A model generated the notes under the pieces. It was not told the DNA's origin, ran no database searches, and saw nothing but the letters and a program-made list of their open reading frames with translations. The translations under genes and the position numbers were made by a program. Source: Alphaproteobacteria bacterium (GTDB lineage Bacteria > Pseudomonadota > Alphaproteobacteria > Micropepsales > Micropepsaceae). Taken from it: a stretch of 37,804 bases of DNA. The stretch is taken from NCBI GenBank assembly GCA_013140995.1, contig JABFRX010000125.1:1-37804 (forward strand), read 5' to 3'. Shown piece after piece: positions 25,330 through 34,847 of the stretch (within the stretch, counting starts at the first letter, position 1; every line of letters starts with the position of its first letter).

Positions 25330-27888
25330 TTAGAATTTTGCCTTGAGTTGCACCTGGAACGCTTGCGGCGAGCCCACCTGATAGCGAACCGTCGAGCCTG
25401 CGCGCAGGCTGACAGCGGCCGTCGGGTCAATGTCCACCGGTTCCGCGTTCAGTGTGCTGGAGATGTTGCCCAGCCACTCTTCGTCGAACAGGTTCGACGC
25501 GTTGAACTGCAGGATCACATTCTCCAAACCAAGCGCGGTGAAGTCGTAGGCGATGTCGGCGTCGAACAACGTGTAGGACGGGGAGACCTGGTCGTTCATG
25601 TCGGTTGAAAAGCGGTCGCCAACATATTTGCCCTGGAAGCCGAGGACTAAGCCTTCAACCGGCGCGTACTGAATGCGACCGCCGAACGTCCAGTCGGGCG
25701 TCTCGACCAGCGCTTTTCCCTTGGTCGGGAAGTAGAGCGTTCCACCAAGATTGGCCGCTTGGTTGTTTCGCAGTTCTGAGTCGATATATGAGGCCGAAAC
25801 GTAGAGGCCCAGTTCGCTCACCGGCCGCCAGCCGATTTCCGCGTCGACGCCTTGCAGGATCACTTTGCCCACGTTGCGATCGACGTTCGTGCCGCTCACC
25901 GGATCAAATGACGTCACGATGCGGTTCTGGAACTCATTGTACCACAAGGCGGCGGATGCGGTGACGGTCTCACCCTGGATGCGATAGCCCACGTCATAGG
26001 CCTTGGTCTTTTCGGGCTGAACGCCCGGCAGTGTGACGGTGTCAATGCCGGCGGTTTCCACGCCCGGCGTCGCCGGAGCGCAAGTTTCGCAAATCACGAA
26101 GTAGAGGTTGTCAGTTCGTGGTGCGGATAGCCCTTCGGCGAAGCTTGCGTAGATGATGTTCCCCTCGAACACTTCGAAGCTGACCCCAACGTTCGGCAGA
26201 ACCGCATCGTACTCGAACGTGGCGTCGAAGGGTCTGGCGTAGTTCGTCGCCCCGCCACCGGCAAGCGTGCCGATCCCGTCGCCGTCGGCGTCGGTGAACG
26301 GTTCGGTGGAGCAGCGCACGTTGCTGGAAGCCAATTGCGTGAAGCAGAGCTGGTTCAATTCGCGCTTGAAGAACGGCGCCCGCAAGCCAACGTCCACCAG
26401 CAAGCGGTCTTCGAAGAACCGTCCGGTATAGCTTGCCGAAAACTGATCTAGGATGGCATTGGAGATACGATCGCGACCCCGCAGGAAGCTGCCGTCCGTT
26501 CCGAACACGCGCGCGTTCGAATGATCGAGACCGCCGAAGATGTCCACGGGATCGCCGTTGGCGAGCAGCTTGCTGAACGCACCCGTTTGGCGATGACGCC
26601 CGTAGTCCTTGGTGTAGGCGACGCGAACGTTGCTGCTTTCGTCGATGTCGTAAATCAGCGACGTGGTCAGTCCGTAGCGGCTGGTGTTGGTATTGTTCGG
26701 CGTGTAGAGGCGCACAGTGTCAAGCGTGTCGCCGTCGCCGCTCAAGTCGACGCCACCACCGCCCGGCGCAAGCCTGCGATCGGTTTCACTGACCGTGTTC
26801 GTTCCGCCGCCGTTCGCTTTGACATATTGCCAGGTGGGGTCGACCGTCAGGCGAAAGTTGTCGGAGAGCTGAAAACTGCCTTGAGCACGGATGTTGCCCG
26901 TGTTCGAGGGATTGATACGCAGATTGTAGAAGTTCGTGCAGCTTGATGGGTTGGCGAGATTGTTGGTGTCAGCGCCGCTACCGTCGCTTTGCGCACCGGC
27001 GCCGAACGTGGCGCGGGTACAGGTCGCGAAATTGTCAAAGCCGGTGCCGAACGTGGGGATATCGCCCGGCAGCGACGGCAATAAGCCGTTCGCGTTCAAA
27101 AGGCTCAGCGTGCGGTAGAAGTTATTCCGGTTTTCGTTGTAGTGGCCGATGACGCTGATGAAGCTATCCTCGCCGATCTTCTGGTAGATACGAGCGTTGC
27201 CCTGTTGCTTTTGCAGTTCGCCCGGACCCTTGAACTTATCGTATTGCTGGAACGAGTAGCCCGCGAAGGAACTGACGCCCCGGTACTCGCCAAGGTCGAT
27301 GATCGCGGCGATACGCCGATAGTCGAACGAGCCGGCGGAGCCGGTTGCCGTTAGCGTAAAGTCTTCGTAGGGTTTGCGCGTTACGAGGTTGATCGTGCCG
27401 CCGACCGCTGAGGCTGTAGGGCTGTCGACGTCCGTCGTTCCTGTGTTCACCGTCGCGCGCGACAGGTACTCGGGATCCACCATCTGGTTCGTGAAGATGG
27501 CGTAGTTGCCGGTATCGTTGAGCGGCGTACCGTCAACCGTGAGCGACACGCGATTGCCGTCAAAGCCGCGAACGCGCACGTTGCCGCCGCTCGATCCGTA
27601 AGGATCGGAGTTCGTGAAGTTCACGCCGGGCGCCAAGTTCAGGCTTTGAAACACGGTTTGGCCACCGGGCTGTGTTTTCAGGTAATCTTGGGTGACCGTC
27701 GAACGGGTTTTTGGGCGCTGCTCCTTGACGATTTGGCCATTGGTGCCTTTGCGCTCACCCGTGACCGTAACCTTCTCGACCTTTTCGACCTCTTGTGTGC
27801 CGGTCGACTGTGCATATGCAGGTGCCGTTAGCGCCAGAAGCGCCAAGGTCGACACAGAACACGCAAACATACCCCTCAAGAAACGCAT
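25330..27888 (-). CDS. TonB-dependent outer-membrane receptor
   Basis: 852-residue receptor. Signal peptide MRFLRGMFACSVSTLALLAL, cleaved after AYA. The TonB box region is probably EKVEKVTVTGERK (about 34-46). The plug contains VFQSLNLAPGVNF, GGNVRVRGFDGNRVSLTVDG and VGGTINLVTRKPYED. The rest is a 22-stranded-type barrel ending in a terminal Phe (QVQLKAKF), with aspartate-rich loops such as DADGDGIG. The imported substrate is unknown. Its promoter region carries a PHO box (27977-28005) and it is divergent from phoD, so uptake of a phosphorylated or phosphate-bearing compound is a reasonable inference. A terminator-like hairpin lies in the leader. The ATG at 27888 has a GGGGG site just upstream. 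Confidence 0.92.
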   Translation of the reverse strand: MRFLRGMFACSVSTLALLALTAPAYAQSTGTQEVEKVEKVTVTGERKGTNGQIVKEQRPKTRSTVTQDYLKTQPGGQTVFQSLNLAPGVNFTNSDPYGSSGGNVRVRGFDGNRVSLTVDGTPLNDTGNYAIFTNQMVDPEYLSRATVNTGTTDVDSPTASAVGGTINLVTRKPYEDFTLTATGSAGSFDYRRIAAIIDLGEYRGVSSFAGYSFQQYDKFKGPGELQKQQGNARIYQKIGEDSFISVIGHYNENRNNFYRTLSLLNANGLLPSLPGDIPTFGTGFDNFATCTRATFGAGAQSDGSGADTNNLANPSSCTNFYNLRINPSNTGNIRAQGSFQLSDNFRLTVDPTWQYVKANGGGTNTVSETDRRLAPGGGGVDLSGDGDTLDTVRLYTPNNTNTSRYGLTTSLIYDIDESSNVRVAYTKDYGRHRQTGAFSKLLANGDPVDIFGGLDHSNARVFGTDGSFLRGRDRISNAILDQFSASYTGRFFEDRLLVDVGLRAPFFKRELNQLCFTQLASSNVRCSTEPFTDADGDGIGTLAGGGATNYARPFDATFEYDAVLPNVGVSFEVFEGNIIYASFAEGLSAPRTDNLYFVICETCAPATPGVETAGIDTVTLPGVQPEKTKAYDVGYRIQGETVTASAALWYNEFQNRIVTSFDPVSGTNVDRNVGKVILQGVDAEIGWRPVSELGLYVSASYIDSELRNNQAANLGGTLYFPTKGKALVETPDWTFGGRIQYAPVEGLVLGFQGKYVGDRFSTDMNDQVSPSYTLFDADIAYDFTALGLENVILQFNASNLFDEEWLGNISSTLNAEPVDIDPTAAVSLRAGSTVRYQVGSPQAFQVQLKAKF

Positions 27889-27910
27889 ATCGCCCCCGCG
27901 ATTTGATTAG

Positions 27911-27937
27911 AAAAAAACAACCGGACGGAACGTCCGG
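27911..27937 (-). terminator. Terminator-shaped hairpin in the 5' leader of the TonB receptor
   Basis: On the minus strand CCGGACG (27937-27931), loop TTC, CGTCCGG (27927-27921), then TTGTTTTTTT. This is a textbook intrinsic terminator for leftward transcription. It stands between the PHO box (27977-28005) and the receptor ATG at 27888. A transcript from the predicted start would therefore meet it after some 20 bases of leader. It may be an attenuator, or end a tiny leader RNA. Confidence 0.7.
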
Positions 27938-27976
27938 CCCCCGTGGAAGACAAAGCGCGATGGAGATTTAACTTCC

Positions 27977-28005
27977 GCGACTGTTACGTGACGCATGCGT
28001 GACGA
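27977..28005 (-). promoter_or_regulatory. PHO box upstream of the TonB receptor
   Basis: On the minus strand half-sites TCGTCAC, GCGTCAC and CAGTCGC are spaced by 4 bp (11-bp period). They are followed by TTAAAT (27971-27966), a plausible -10. The orientation fits the receptor and not the divergent phoD gene. I see no equally good box facing phoD in the 275-bp gap. Confidence 0.65.
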
Positions 28006-28163
28006 AAGCGGCACGAACCGCTTTGTGTTGCGCGCTGGCTTCACACGGTTTGGGCGAGTGGCTCTGTGAAGGTTCTCTTACAGTTTTGATTCAGTGCGAC
28101 ACACCTTGCGTTGTCGAACACTCCGCGTAGTTTGCGAGCCGCAAAAAGACCCGAGGCTAGTCC

Positions 28164-29744
28164 ATGACAGACGCATTTCGTTCGAGCCGCCGCGACTTGT
28201 TGCGGCGTGCGGGTGCACTCGCCGCGCTTTCGATCGCTGGCGCTACCGTTCGCGCAAGCCAAGGGTTCGCGGCGGCGCGGCCGAAGTTCGGCAGCTATCC
28301 GTTTTCGCTCGGTGTCGCATCGGGCGATCCGGTGGGCGACGGCTTCGTCATTTGGACACGGCTTGCGCCCGATCCTTTTGACCGGTTGTCGGTTGGCGAG
28401 GAAATCGTGCCCGTCATCTGGGAGGTGGCGAGCGATGCACGAATGCAGAAAATCGTGCGGCGCGGCACAAAGCTTGCGACACGCGACCTCGCACACGCAG
28501 TGCATGTAGAGGTGCGCGGTCTACCGCCTGGGCGGCCCTATTGGTATCGGTTCCGGGTTGCCGGATCGGACGCGAGCGCGATCGGCCAAGCGTGGACGGC
28601 GCCGGAGCTCGGCGCGCCACTCGACCGGTTTCGCTTCGCCGTCGCCTCGTGCCAGCACTTCGAGCAAGGCTACTTCACGGCGTACGACTATATGGTCAAG
28701 GATGCGCCGCAGCTGATCCTGCATCTGGGCGACTACATCTACGAATCCTCATGGGGCGATCCCGTGCGGCGGCACGACGGCCCCGAGCCCGTTACGCTTG
28801 ACGAATATCGAGACCGGCATGCGCTCTACAAGACAGACGCCGCACTGCAACGCGCGCACGCGCATTGTCCTTGGCTCGTCACGTGGGACGATCACGAAGT
28901 GGACAACGACTATCAGGCGCTCGAGTCGGAGGATTGGCAGGCACCGGCGGCGTTCGTGAAGCGCCGCGCCGCGGCGTTTCAGGCGTACTATGAGCACATG
29001 CCGCTGCGCCGGATTGCAGTGCCGCGCGTAGAGGAGATGCGGCTCTATCAGCGCTCGGTGTTCGGCGACCTCGTCAACATCGCGATGCTCGACAATCGCC
29101 AGTATCGTTCGCCCGCGGCGTGCCGGTCGAAAGAGGACGGTGGCGGACAAGTTGTGACGGCGGCATGCAAGGAGTTGTTCGAAAGCGGGCGCACGATGCT
29201 CGGCGACGAACAGGAACGTTGGCTGACCGGCGGCTTCGCGCGCTCGAAGGCGATTTGGAACGTTATCGGTAATGGCGAGATGTTCTCACGGCTGCATCAG
29301 AAGACGTCCCAGGGTGAAGAAGGCTGGTGGACCGACGATTGGAACGGATTCCCAAGCGCTCGCGAGCGCGTGATCACCGCACTCGCACGCTCAAAGATGC
29401 CCAACCCTGTGTTCGTGACCGGCGACATCCACTCGTTCTGGGTCAACGACGTGAAGGAGGATTTTCGCAATCCGTCTTCGCCTTCAGTGGCGACGGAACT
29501 TGTTGGAACCTCGATCACCTCAGCGGGCGTTCCTTATGATCAGTTTGCTGCGCTCCTACCCGGCAATCCGCACGTAAAGTTCTTCGAAAGCCGCAAACGC
29601 GGCTATCTTCTGTGTGACGCCAGCCGCAAGACGATGACCACCGACCTTCGTATCGTGGAAAACGTTCGCGACCCCAAGACGCCCGACGGCTCCGCCGGCC
29701 GGTTCGCTATCGAAGCGGGCCGCCCGGGCGCGGTCGTGGCCTAG
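28164..29744 (+). CDS. phoD: Tat-exported alkaline phosphatase D (PhoD family)
   Basis: 526-residue phosphatase/phosphodiesterase. A twin-arginine signal is plain (SSRRDLLRRAGALAALSIAG, cleavage near AAA), as required for PhoD, which folds with its iron and calcium cofactor before export. The N-terminal beta-domain (FSLGVASGDPVGDGFVIWTR) precedes the catalytic metallophosphoesterase domain with FRFAVASCQHFEQGYFTAYD, LHLGDYIYES, TWDDHEVDNDY and VTGDIHSFWVND. It releases phosphate from extracellular phosphoesters. The gene is divergent from the TonB receptor. A Pho role is inferred from family and neighbours; no clear PHO box faces it. Confidence 0.95.
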   Translation: MTDAFRSSRRDLLRRAGALAALSIAGATVRASQGFAAARPKFGSYPFSLGVASGDPVGDGFVIWTRLAPDPFDRLSVGEEIVPVIWEVASDARMQKIVRRGTKLATRDLAHAVHVEVRGLPPGRPYWYRFRVAGSDASAIGQAWTAPELGAPLDRFRFAVASCQHFEQGYFTAYDYMVKDAPQLILHLGDYIYESSWGDPVRRHDGPEPVTLDEYRDRHALYKTDAALQRAHAHCPWLVTWDDHEVDNDYQALESEDWQAPAAFVKRRAAAFQAYYEHMPLRRIAVPRVEEMRLYQRSVFGDLVNIAMLDNRQYRSPAACRSKEDGGGQVVTAACKELFESGRTMLGDEQERWLTGGFARSKAIWNVIGNGEMFSRLHQKTSQGEEGWWTDDWNGFPSARERVITALARSKMPNPVFVTGDIHSFWVNDVKEDFRNPSSPSVATELVGTSITSAGVPYDQFAALLPGNPHVKFFESRKRGYLLCDASRKTMTTDLRIVENVRDPKTPDGSAGRFAIEAGRPGAVVA

Positions 29745-29750
29745 CGGACT

Positions 29751-29771
29751 CAAGGGTCCTGTCAACCCTTG
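29751..29771 (+). terminator. Hairpin after phoD
   Basis: CAAGGGT, 7-nt loop, ACCCTTG, beginning 7 bases after the phoD stop. No T-run follows, so termination by this hairpin alone is uncertain. Confidence 0.45.
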
Positions 29772-29882
29772 CCGCAGGCTTACGGCCGAACGCCCCGTCA
29801 ATGTCGATGTGAGTTTGAAATCGGCCGTCCCATTTCGGTCGGCTCGGTTGCGGAGCAGCAGGGTGCACCCCATATTCGGTCC

Positions 29883-29981
29883 ATGGAGAAGCTCAGCCCG
29901 ACCGTCAAGATCATCGCAGAGATCGTGCTGGCCGCCGCCGCCTTCGGTGGCTTGTTTTGGCTCCTGTTCGGGCAGTCCTGA
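29883..29981 (+). CDS. 32-residue predicted membrane peptide
   Basis: From an ATG at 29883 the frame gives MEKLSPTVKIIAEIVLAAAA and then FGGLFWLLFGQS. A short amphipathic start is followed by one transmembrane helix. The regular hydrophobic pattern argues for a real peptide, but the upstream sequence has no clear Shine-Dalgarno. It follows phoD after 138 bases. Unknown function. The rest of 29745-30271 shows only a weak minus-strand frame (29993-30271) that I cannot support as a gene. Confidence 0.4.
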   Translation: MEKLSPTVKIIAEIVLAAAAFGGLFWLLFGQS

Positions 29982-30271
29982 AAGCCCGTAAGCTAGGCTT
30001 CGCCGTCTTCCGCGGACTGTTCATTCCAATGAACCCAGACGCGGTCATCGCGATCCGGGACAAGCTCAATGGGTTCGCGTTCGAAGACGTGTAGGGCTAC
30101 CCATGGAGACGGAACATCATAGGCGGTGCGCGAAGCGCCTTGGATGCTGTTTATCTGCTCAGGACATCCTCGCCGAGTATGTGAAGAGTGAATGCACCGG
30201 CGATCAACGGGCTTCACCATGATCCCGGCTGGTTGGCGCTGTTGTTCACTGGACCAAGCAATGCCTAGCAA

Positions 30272-30589
30272 TCAGTTGTTGAGCGTAGTCGACGCGACGT
30301 AGTGCTTGGCAATCGCCTGCAGCGCAGCGACTTCGTTCGGAAACACTTTATCGAGCTTCACGAAGTCGCTCATCCGCCCGCGGCGCACGGAACGCAAGAT
30401 CGACGCTTCGACACCGCCGTCGGCACGCTTGATCATGCCGGCATCGCGCCATTCGTCATCTGCGACGAAGCCCTCGTCCGTGCGGTGGGCGAGGTGGGTC
30501 TTCACGGGGGCTTTGTCGCCGAACGCGGCGTTGTCGAGCGCGAACTCGCGGAATGTGCCGTTGCCTTCGTCTTTCGAGCAGATGATCAT
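30272..30589 (-). CDS. Small protein downstream of nrdJ, unrecognised
   Basis: 105-residue soluble protein from the ATG at 30589 (MIICSKDEGNGTFREFALDN); an in-frame ATG at 30643 would add 18 residues but overlaps an inverted repeat. It is rich in charged residues and ends with a helix (FPNEVAALQAIAKHYVAST). The pattern looks like coding sequence and lies 84 bases after the nrdJ stop on the same strand, so co-transcription is possible. I do not recognise the family. Confidence 0.6.
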   Translation of the reverse strand: MIICSKDEGNGTFREFALDNAAFGDKAPVKTHLAHRTDEGFVADDEWRDAGMIKRADGGVEASILRSVRRGRMSDFVKLDKVFPNEVAALQAIAKHYVASTTLNN

Positions 30590-30631
30590 GTGTTCTCGGC
30601 TTCCTAGTTTTCTTGTTCTTCCCACCAGCTC

Positions 30632-30650
30632 GCGGGAGTTCATCTCCCGC
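30632..30650 (-). terminator. Inverted repeat after nrdJ
   Basis: Perfect 7-bp stem GCGGGAG/CTCCCGC with a 5-nt loop, 24 bases past the nrdJ stop and before the next gene. There is no T-run, so it may be an RNA-stabilising hairpin or a weak terminator. Confidence 0.4.
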
Positions 30651-30673
30651 TGAGCCCATCCTTGGCTTGAGGC

Positions 30674-33600
30674 TCAGCTGCAGCCGGTCGTCGTTCCGCA
30701 GCTGTCGCACTTCAAGCACGTGCCGTTGCGCACCAGCGTGAAGTTCCCGCAGTTCCCGCACGCATCGCCCTCGTAGCCCTTGATGCGGGCTTCGGCCATC
30801 TTGCGCGCACGCAAGTGAGCGGTCGAAACCGTCACCTCGCGCTCCACGATCTCAATCTGTTGCGCGACCGGGTTGGCGAGAGCGCGGCGTGCCTGCGCGT
30901 CCAGCGCAAGTTCGCTCGCCGTCGCCAGCATCATCTGCGCCGGATCGAGCTTCACGGCGGCGCCACCTTCGACGACCATGAGCTGTTGCGGCATCTGACC
31001 GCGCACGAGACCGGCCGACACGATCCGCGCGGTGTTCTGCGCCGGTGTTGCAGGACGCTTGCCTTCGCTGTCGCCGCCGCCGATCTCGCTGTCGCCGGGA
31101 ATGACGTGCGCCAAGTCGTGACGGCCGAGATACGACACCGCCAGTTCACGGAACACGTAGTCCAGGATCGACGTTGCGTTCTTGATCGCCTCGTTGCCCG
31201 TCACCATACCGGCCGGTTCGAAGCGCGTGAATGTGAACGCTTCCACGAACTCGTCCAGCGGCACGCCGTATTGTAGCCCAATCGAAATCGCGATCGCGAA
31301 ATTGTTCATCAAGCTGCGGAAGGCAGCGCCCTCCTTGTGCATGTCGATGAAGATCTCGCCGATCCGGCCGTCGTCGTACTCACCGGTGCGCAGGTAAACC
31401 TTGTGCCCGCCGACGGTCGCCTTTTGCGTATAGCCCTTGCGGCGATGCGGCAGCTTCTCGCGGTCGCGCTTCGTGATTTCGATCACACGCTCGACGACGC
31501 GTTCGGCCAGCGCTTGCGCGCGTGCGCCTTGCGCCATTTCGGGCAACGCGTCGACGAGGTCGTCCTCCTCATCGTCGGTCGCCAACAGCGAGGACGCGAG
31601 CGGCTGCGAGAGTTTCGACCCGTCGCGATAGAGCGCGTTCGCTTTCAACGCCAGCTTCCACGACTTCATGTAGGCGTCGGCGCAATCCTTCACCGTCGCC
31701 GCCATCGGCATGTTGATCGTCTTCGAGATCGCGCCCGAAATGAACGGCTGTGCCGCCGCCAGCATCAAGATGTGGCTGTCGACCGACAACGCGCGTTTGC
31801 CGAGCTTGCCGCACGGGTTTGCGCAATCGAACACCGCCAGATGCTCGTCCTTCAGGTGCGGCGCACCCTCCAGCGTCATCGCCCCGCAGCAATAGAGGTT
31901 CGCCGAGTCGACTTCGGCCTTCGTGAAGCCGATCTCGAGCAGCAGGTTGAAGTCCGGCGCATCCAAACGCTCCGGCGCGAGGTTCAGCGTCTTCCTGCAG
32001 AACTCTTCGCCCAGTGTCCAACGGTTGAACACGAACGAGATGTCGAACGCAGTCGCTAGCGATGCCTCGACCGCCTCGAGCTCCTTGTCCGTGAACCCCT
32101 TCAGCTTCAGCCACTCGTGGTTCACGCCAGGCGCGCCTTTCAACGTGCCGCGGCCGACCGCGTAGTTGATGATCGCGTCCGTCTGCTCCGGCCGGTAGCC
32201 CAGCACGCGCAACGCCTCCGGCACCGACTGGTTGATGATCTTAAAGTAACCGCCGCCGGCCAGCTTCTTGAACTTAACCAGCGCGAAGTCGGGCTCGATG
32301 CCCGTCGTGTCGCAATCCATCACGAGGCCGATCGTGCCGGTCGGCGCGATCACCGTCGTCTGCGCATTGCGATAGCCGTAGAGAGCGCCTTGCGCCAACG
32401 CCTCGTCCCACGATCCGCGTGCGCGGTCGATAAGTCCCTCATAGCCGGTCGCCGGCATCTCGATCGCGTTCAGCGGCACGGGCTTGATCGACAGCTTCTC
32501 ATAGCCGTCGACCGCGCCATGTGCCGCGCGGCGATGATTGCGGATCACGCGCAGCATCTGGTCCGCGTTTTTGGCGTAGCCTTTGAACGCGCCAAGCTCG
32601 CGCGCCATCGCAGCCGACGTGGCGTAGGAAGCGCCCGTCATCAGCGCCGCCAAGGCACCCGCAACTGCGCGGCCTTGCTGCGAGTCGTAGGAAATGCCTG
32701 ACGTCATGAGCAGGCCGCCGATATTGGCGTAGCCGAGGCCAAGCGTGCGGTACTCGTAGGACAGCTGCGCAATTTCCTTCGACGGGAACTGCGCCATCAT
32801 CACCGAGATTTCGAGCACGATCGTCCAAAGCCGGACCGCATGCTCATAGGCCGCTACGTCGAACACCTTGCGCCCGTCAGGACCATCCTTGCGGAACGCC
32901 ATCAGGTTCAGCGAGGCGAGGTTGCACGCCGTATCGTCGAGAAACATGTACTCCGAGCAAGGGTTTGACGCGCGAATCTGGCCGGAGTTCGGGCAGGTGT
33001 GCCAATCGTTGATCGTCGTGTGGAACTGCAAGCCGGGGTCCGCGCACTGCCACGCGGCTTCGGAGATTTTGCCCCACAGGTCGCGCGCCTTCACGGTCTT
33101 GTGCGTTTTGCCGTCGATGCGGCGTGCCAGCTGCCAGTCCGCGTCTTGTTCGACCGCACGCAAGAAATCGTCCGTCACGCGCACGGTGTTGTTCGAGTTC
33201 TGGCCGGAGACAGTGTAGTAGGCCTCACCGTCCCAATCCGTGTCCAGGACCGGAATGTCGATCGATGTGTAGCCCTGGCGCGCGAACTGAACCGCACGCT
33301 GAACCGCGTTGTCCGGAATCTGCACCTTGCGGGCGGCTTTGATTTCGCGCTTCAAGGCCGGGTTCTGCAGCGGATCGAAGCAAGCATCGCCGTCCGCCGA
33401 GCAATTCACGCACGCCTTGATGATCAAGTTCAGGTGCTTATTGAGCAGGCGCGAACCAGCGACGAGAGCTGCCACCTTCTGCTCTTCCAGAACCTTCCAA
33501 TCGATGAAGGCTTCGATGTCCGGGTGGTCGGCGTCAACGATGACCATCTTCGCTGCGCGCCGCGTCGTGCCGCCCGACTTGATCGCGCCGGCCGCACGGT

Positions 33601-34384
33601 CGCCGATCTTAAGGAAGCTCATCAAGCCCGATGACTTGCCGCCGCCCGACAGCTTTTCGTTCACGCCGCGCAGAGCGGAGAAGTTCGAACCCGTGCCCGA
33701 GCCGTATTTGAACAAACGCGCCTCACGAACCCAAAGGTCCATGATCCCGCCTTCGTTCACGAGATCGTCCTTGATCCCTTGAATGAAGCACGCGTGCGGC
33801 TGCGGATGCTCGTATGAGCTGGCCGAAGCCGTGAGCTCGCCGGTCCAGTGATCGACATAGTGGTGGCCTTGAGCAGGACCATCGATGCCGTAGGCCCAAT
33901 GCAGGCCGGTGTTAAACCACTGTGGGCTGTTCGGCGCCGCCATCTGCGCGGCCAGCATGTAACGCATCTCGTCGAAGAACGCGCGGGCATCGCTCTCTTC
34001 GTCGAAATAGCCGCCCTTCCAACCCCAATAGGTCCACGTGCCGGCGAGACGGTCGAACACCTGACGTGCGCTCGACTCGCCGACGGCCTTCGGTTCGTCC
34101 TTCAGCTTCTTCAGCGCCGCCTCGTCCGGCGCCATGCGCCACAACCATTCCGGCACCTTGTCCTCTGCAACAGGCTTCAGCTTTGCCGCGATACCCGCTT
34201 TACGAAAATACTTCTGCGCCAGCACGTCGGACGCAACTTGGCTCCAACGCTCCGGCACTTCGATGTTCTCTTGGCGGAAGACGACCGAACCGTCCGGATT
34301 GCGGATCTCGCTCGCTGTCGTGCGGAACGAAATGCTCTGGTAAGCCGATTGTCCGTCAACGGTGAAGACGCGGTCGATGCGCAT
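30674..34384 (-). CDS. nrdJ: Adenosylcobalamin-dependent ribonucleotide reductase, class II
   Basis: 1236-residue NrdJ, which reduces ribonucleotides to deoxyribonucleotides using a cobalamin-generated radical, with or without oxygen. The N-terminus ([20 protein letters not shown]) is typical of the alphaproteobacterial group. Further landmarks are [38 protein letters not shown] (active-site cysteine region), the [20 protein letters not shown] block and a C-terminal zinc ribbon with CGNCGNF and CLKCDSCG. The ATG at 34384 follows a GAGGGG site and gives the normal start. No B12 riboswitch is visible upstream; instead there are three NrdR-box-like elements at 34534-34613. The lineage therefore depends on cobalamin for at least this reductase. 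Confidence 0.97.
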   Translation of the reverse strand: MRIDRVFTVDGQSAYQSISFRTTASEIRNPDGSVVFRQENIEVPERWSQVASDVLAQKYFRKAGIAAKLKPVAEDKVPEWLWRMAPDEAALKKLKDEPKAVGESSARQVFDRLAGTWTYWGWKGGYFDEESDARAFFDEMRYMLAAQMAAPNSPQWFNTGLHWAYGIDGPAQGHHYVDHWTGELTASASSYEHPQPHACFIQGIKDDLVNEGGIMDLWVREARLFKYGSGTGSNFSALRGVNEKLSGGGKSSGLMSFLKIGDRAAGAIKSGGTTRRAAKMVIVDADHPDIEAFIDWKVLEEQKVAALVAGSRLLNKHLNLIIKACVNCSADGDACFDPLQNPALKREIKAARKVQIPDNAVQRAVQFARQGYTSIDIPVLDTDWDGEAYYTVSGQNSNNTVRVTDDFLRAVEQDADWQLARRIDGKTHKTVKARDLWGKISEAAWQCADPGLQFHTTINDWHTCPNSGQIRASNPCSEYMFLDDTACNLASLNLMAFRKDGPDGRKVFDVAAYEHAVRLWTIVLEISVMMAQFPSKEIAQLSYEYRTLGLGYANIGGLLMTSGISYDSQQGRAVAGALAALMTGASYATSAAMARELGAFKGYAKNADQMLRVIRNHRRAAHGAVDGYEKLSIKPVPLNAIEMPATGYEGLIDRARGSWDEALAQGALYGYRNAQTTVIAPTGTIGLVMDCDTTGIEPDFALVKFKKLAGGGYFKIINQSVPEALRVLGYRPEQTDAIINYAVGRGTLKGAPGVNHEWLKLKGFTDKELEAVEASLATAFDISFVFNRWTLGEEFCRKTLNLAPERLDAPDFNLLLEIGFTKAEVDSANLYCCGAMTLEGAPHLKDEHLAVFDCANPCGKLGKRALSVDSHILMLAAAQPFISGAISKTINMPMAATVKDCADAYMKSWKLALKANALYRDGSKLSQPLASSLLATDDEEDDLVDALPEMAQGARAQALAERVVERVIEITKRDREKLPHRRKGYTQKATVGGHKVYLRTGEYDDGRIGEIFIDMHKEGAAFRSLMNNFAIAISIGLQYGVPLDEFVEAFTFTRFEPAGMVTGNEAIKNATSILDYVFRELAVSYLGRHDLAHVIPGDSEIGGGDSEGKRPATPAQNTARIVSAGLVRGQMPQQLMVVEGGAAVKLDPAQMMLATASELALDAQARRALANPVAQQIEIVEREVTVSTAHLRARKMAEARIKGYEGDACGNCGNFTLVRNGTCLKCDSCGTTTGCS

Positions 34385-34533
34385 GCGTGAAGCCCCTCTT
34401 GAGTGCCCTTGGGTGACGACTGTTCCCTGAGGGCCGTGATGGGTTCGGAGCTTCTTGGGACCTACATCCGCGCGCTTCACCAAAGTCCCCCGCGCGGGTC
34501 AGTCCCTGGTGCCCAAAAATCTTGGCTAACAGG

Positions 34534-34613
34534 GACCCCTATCTAGTACCTACATTTTGATCGCCGCAACAGATTTAGTGTTAACAGGCGTTAGCAAATA
34601 CCAGATTTAGTAG
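34534..34613 (-). promoter_or_regulatory. Three NrdR-box-like elements upstream of nrdJ
   Basis: Three 16-bp elements at 34598-34613, 34566-34581 and 34534-34549 share ACTA(A/G)AT on the minus strand. They resemble the NrdR box ACACTATATATAGTGT; the middle one, ACACTAAATCTGTTGC, matches at 11 of 16 positions. Their spacing is exactly 32 bp twice, three helical turns, as expected for NrdR box pairs. They lie 150-230 bases before the nrdJ start. The remaining part of the 463-bp gap (34385-34847) shows only short inverted repeats (GTCCCTG/CAGGGAC at 34502-34536 and CATCGA/TCGATG at 34637-34650). Confidence 0.6.
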
Positions 34614-34847
34614 GTGTGCGGAATCCTTTCTGTGGACATCGATTTCGATGCCGCAATGCCCAGAACGGGCCACAGGATGCCCACAGAAGAGGGCACATAT
34701 ACCAAGCAAAAACCCGCCGGTGGCCGCACTCGCAAGCGCGATCCGATCCACGAAGGAACCGGACTTCCACGCGGAAGCATGCACCGATTCTAGGGAGCGT
34801 AGAAAAGGCAATTCGAGTGTGCCGGAGATTCGGCGGGAATCCGCGGC

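Noticed and set aside
28006-28163. PHO box facing phoD
   Set aside because: CTCTTAC and CGACACA occur upstream, but the intervening half-site at the 11-bp period does not match, so no box is claimed.
29993-30271. 92-codon minus-strand frame between phoD and the gene at 30272
   Set aside because: The last 40 residues look protein-like (PSPWVALHVFEREPIELVPD), but the first half does not and no start or ribosome site is convincing; possibly a relic.
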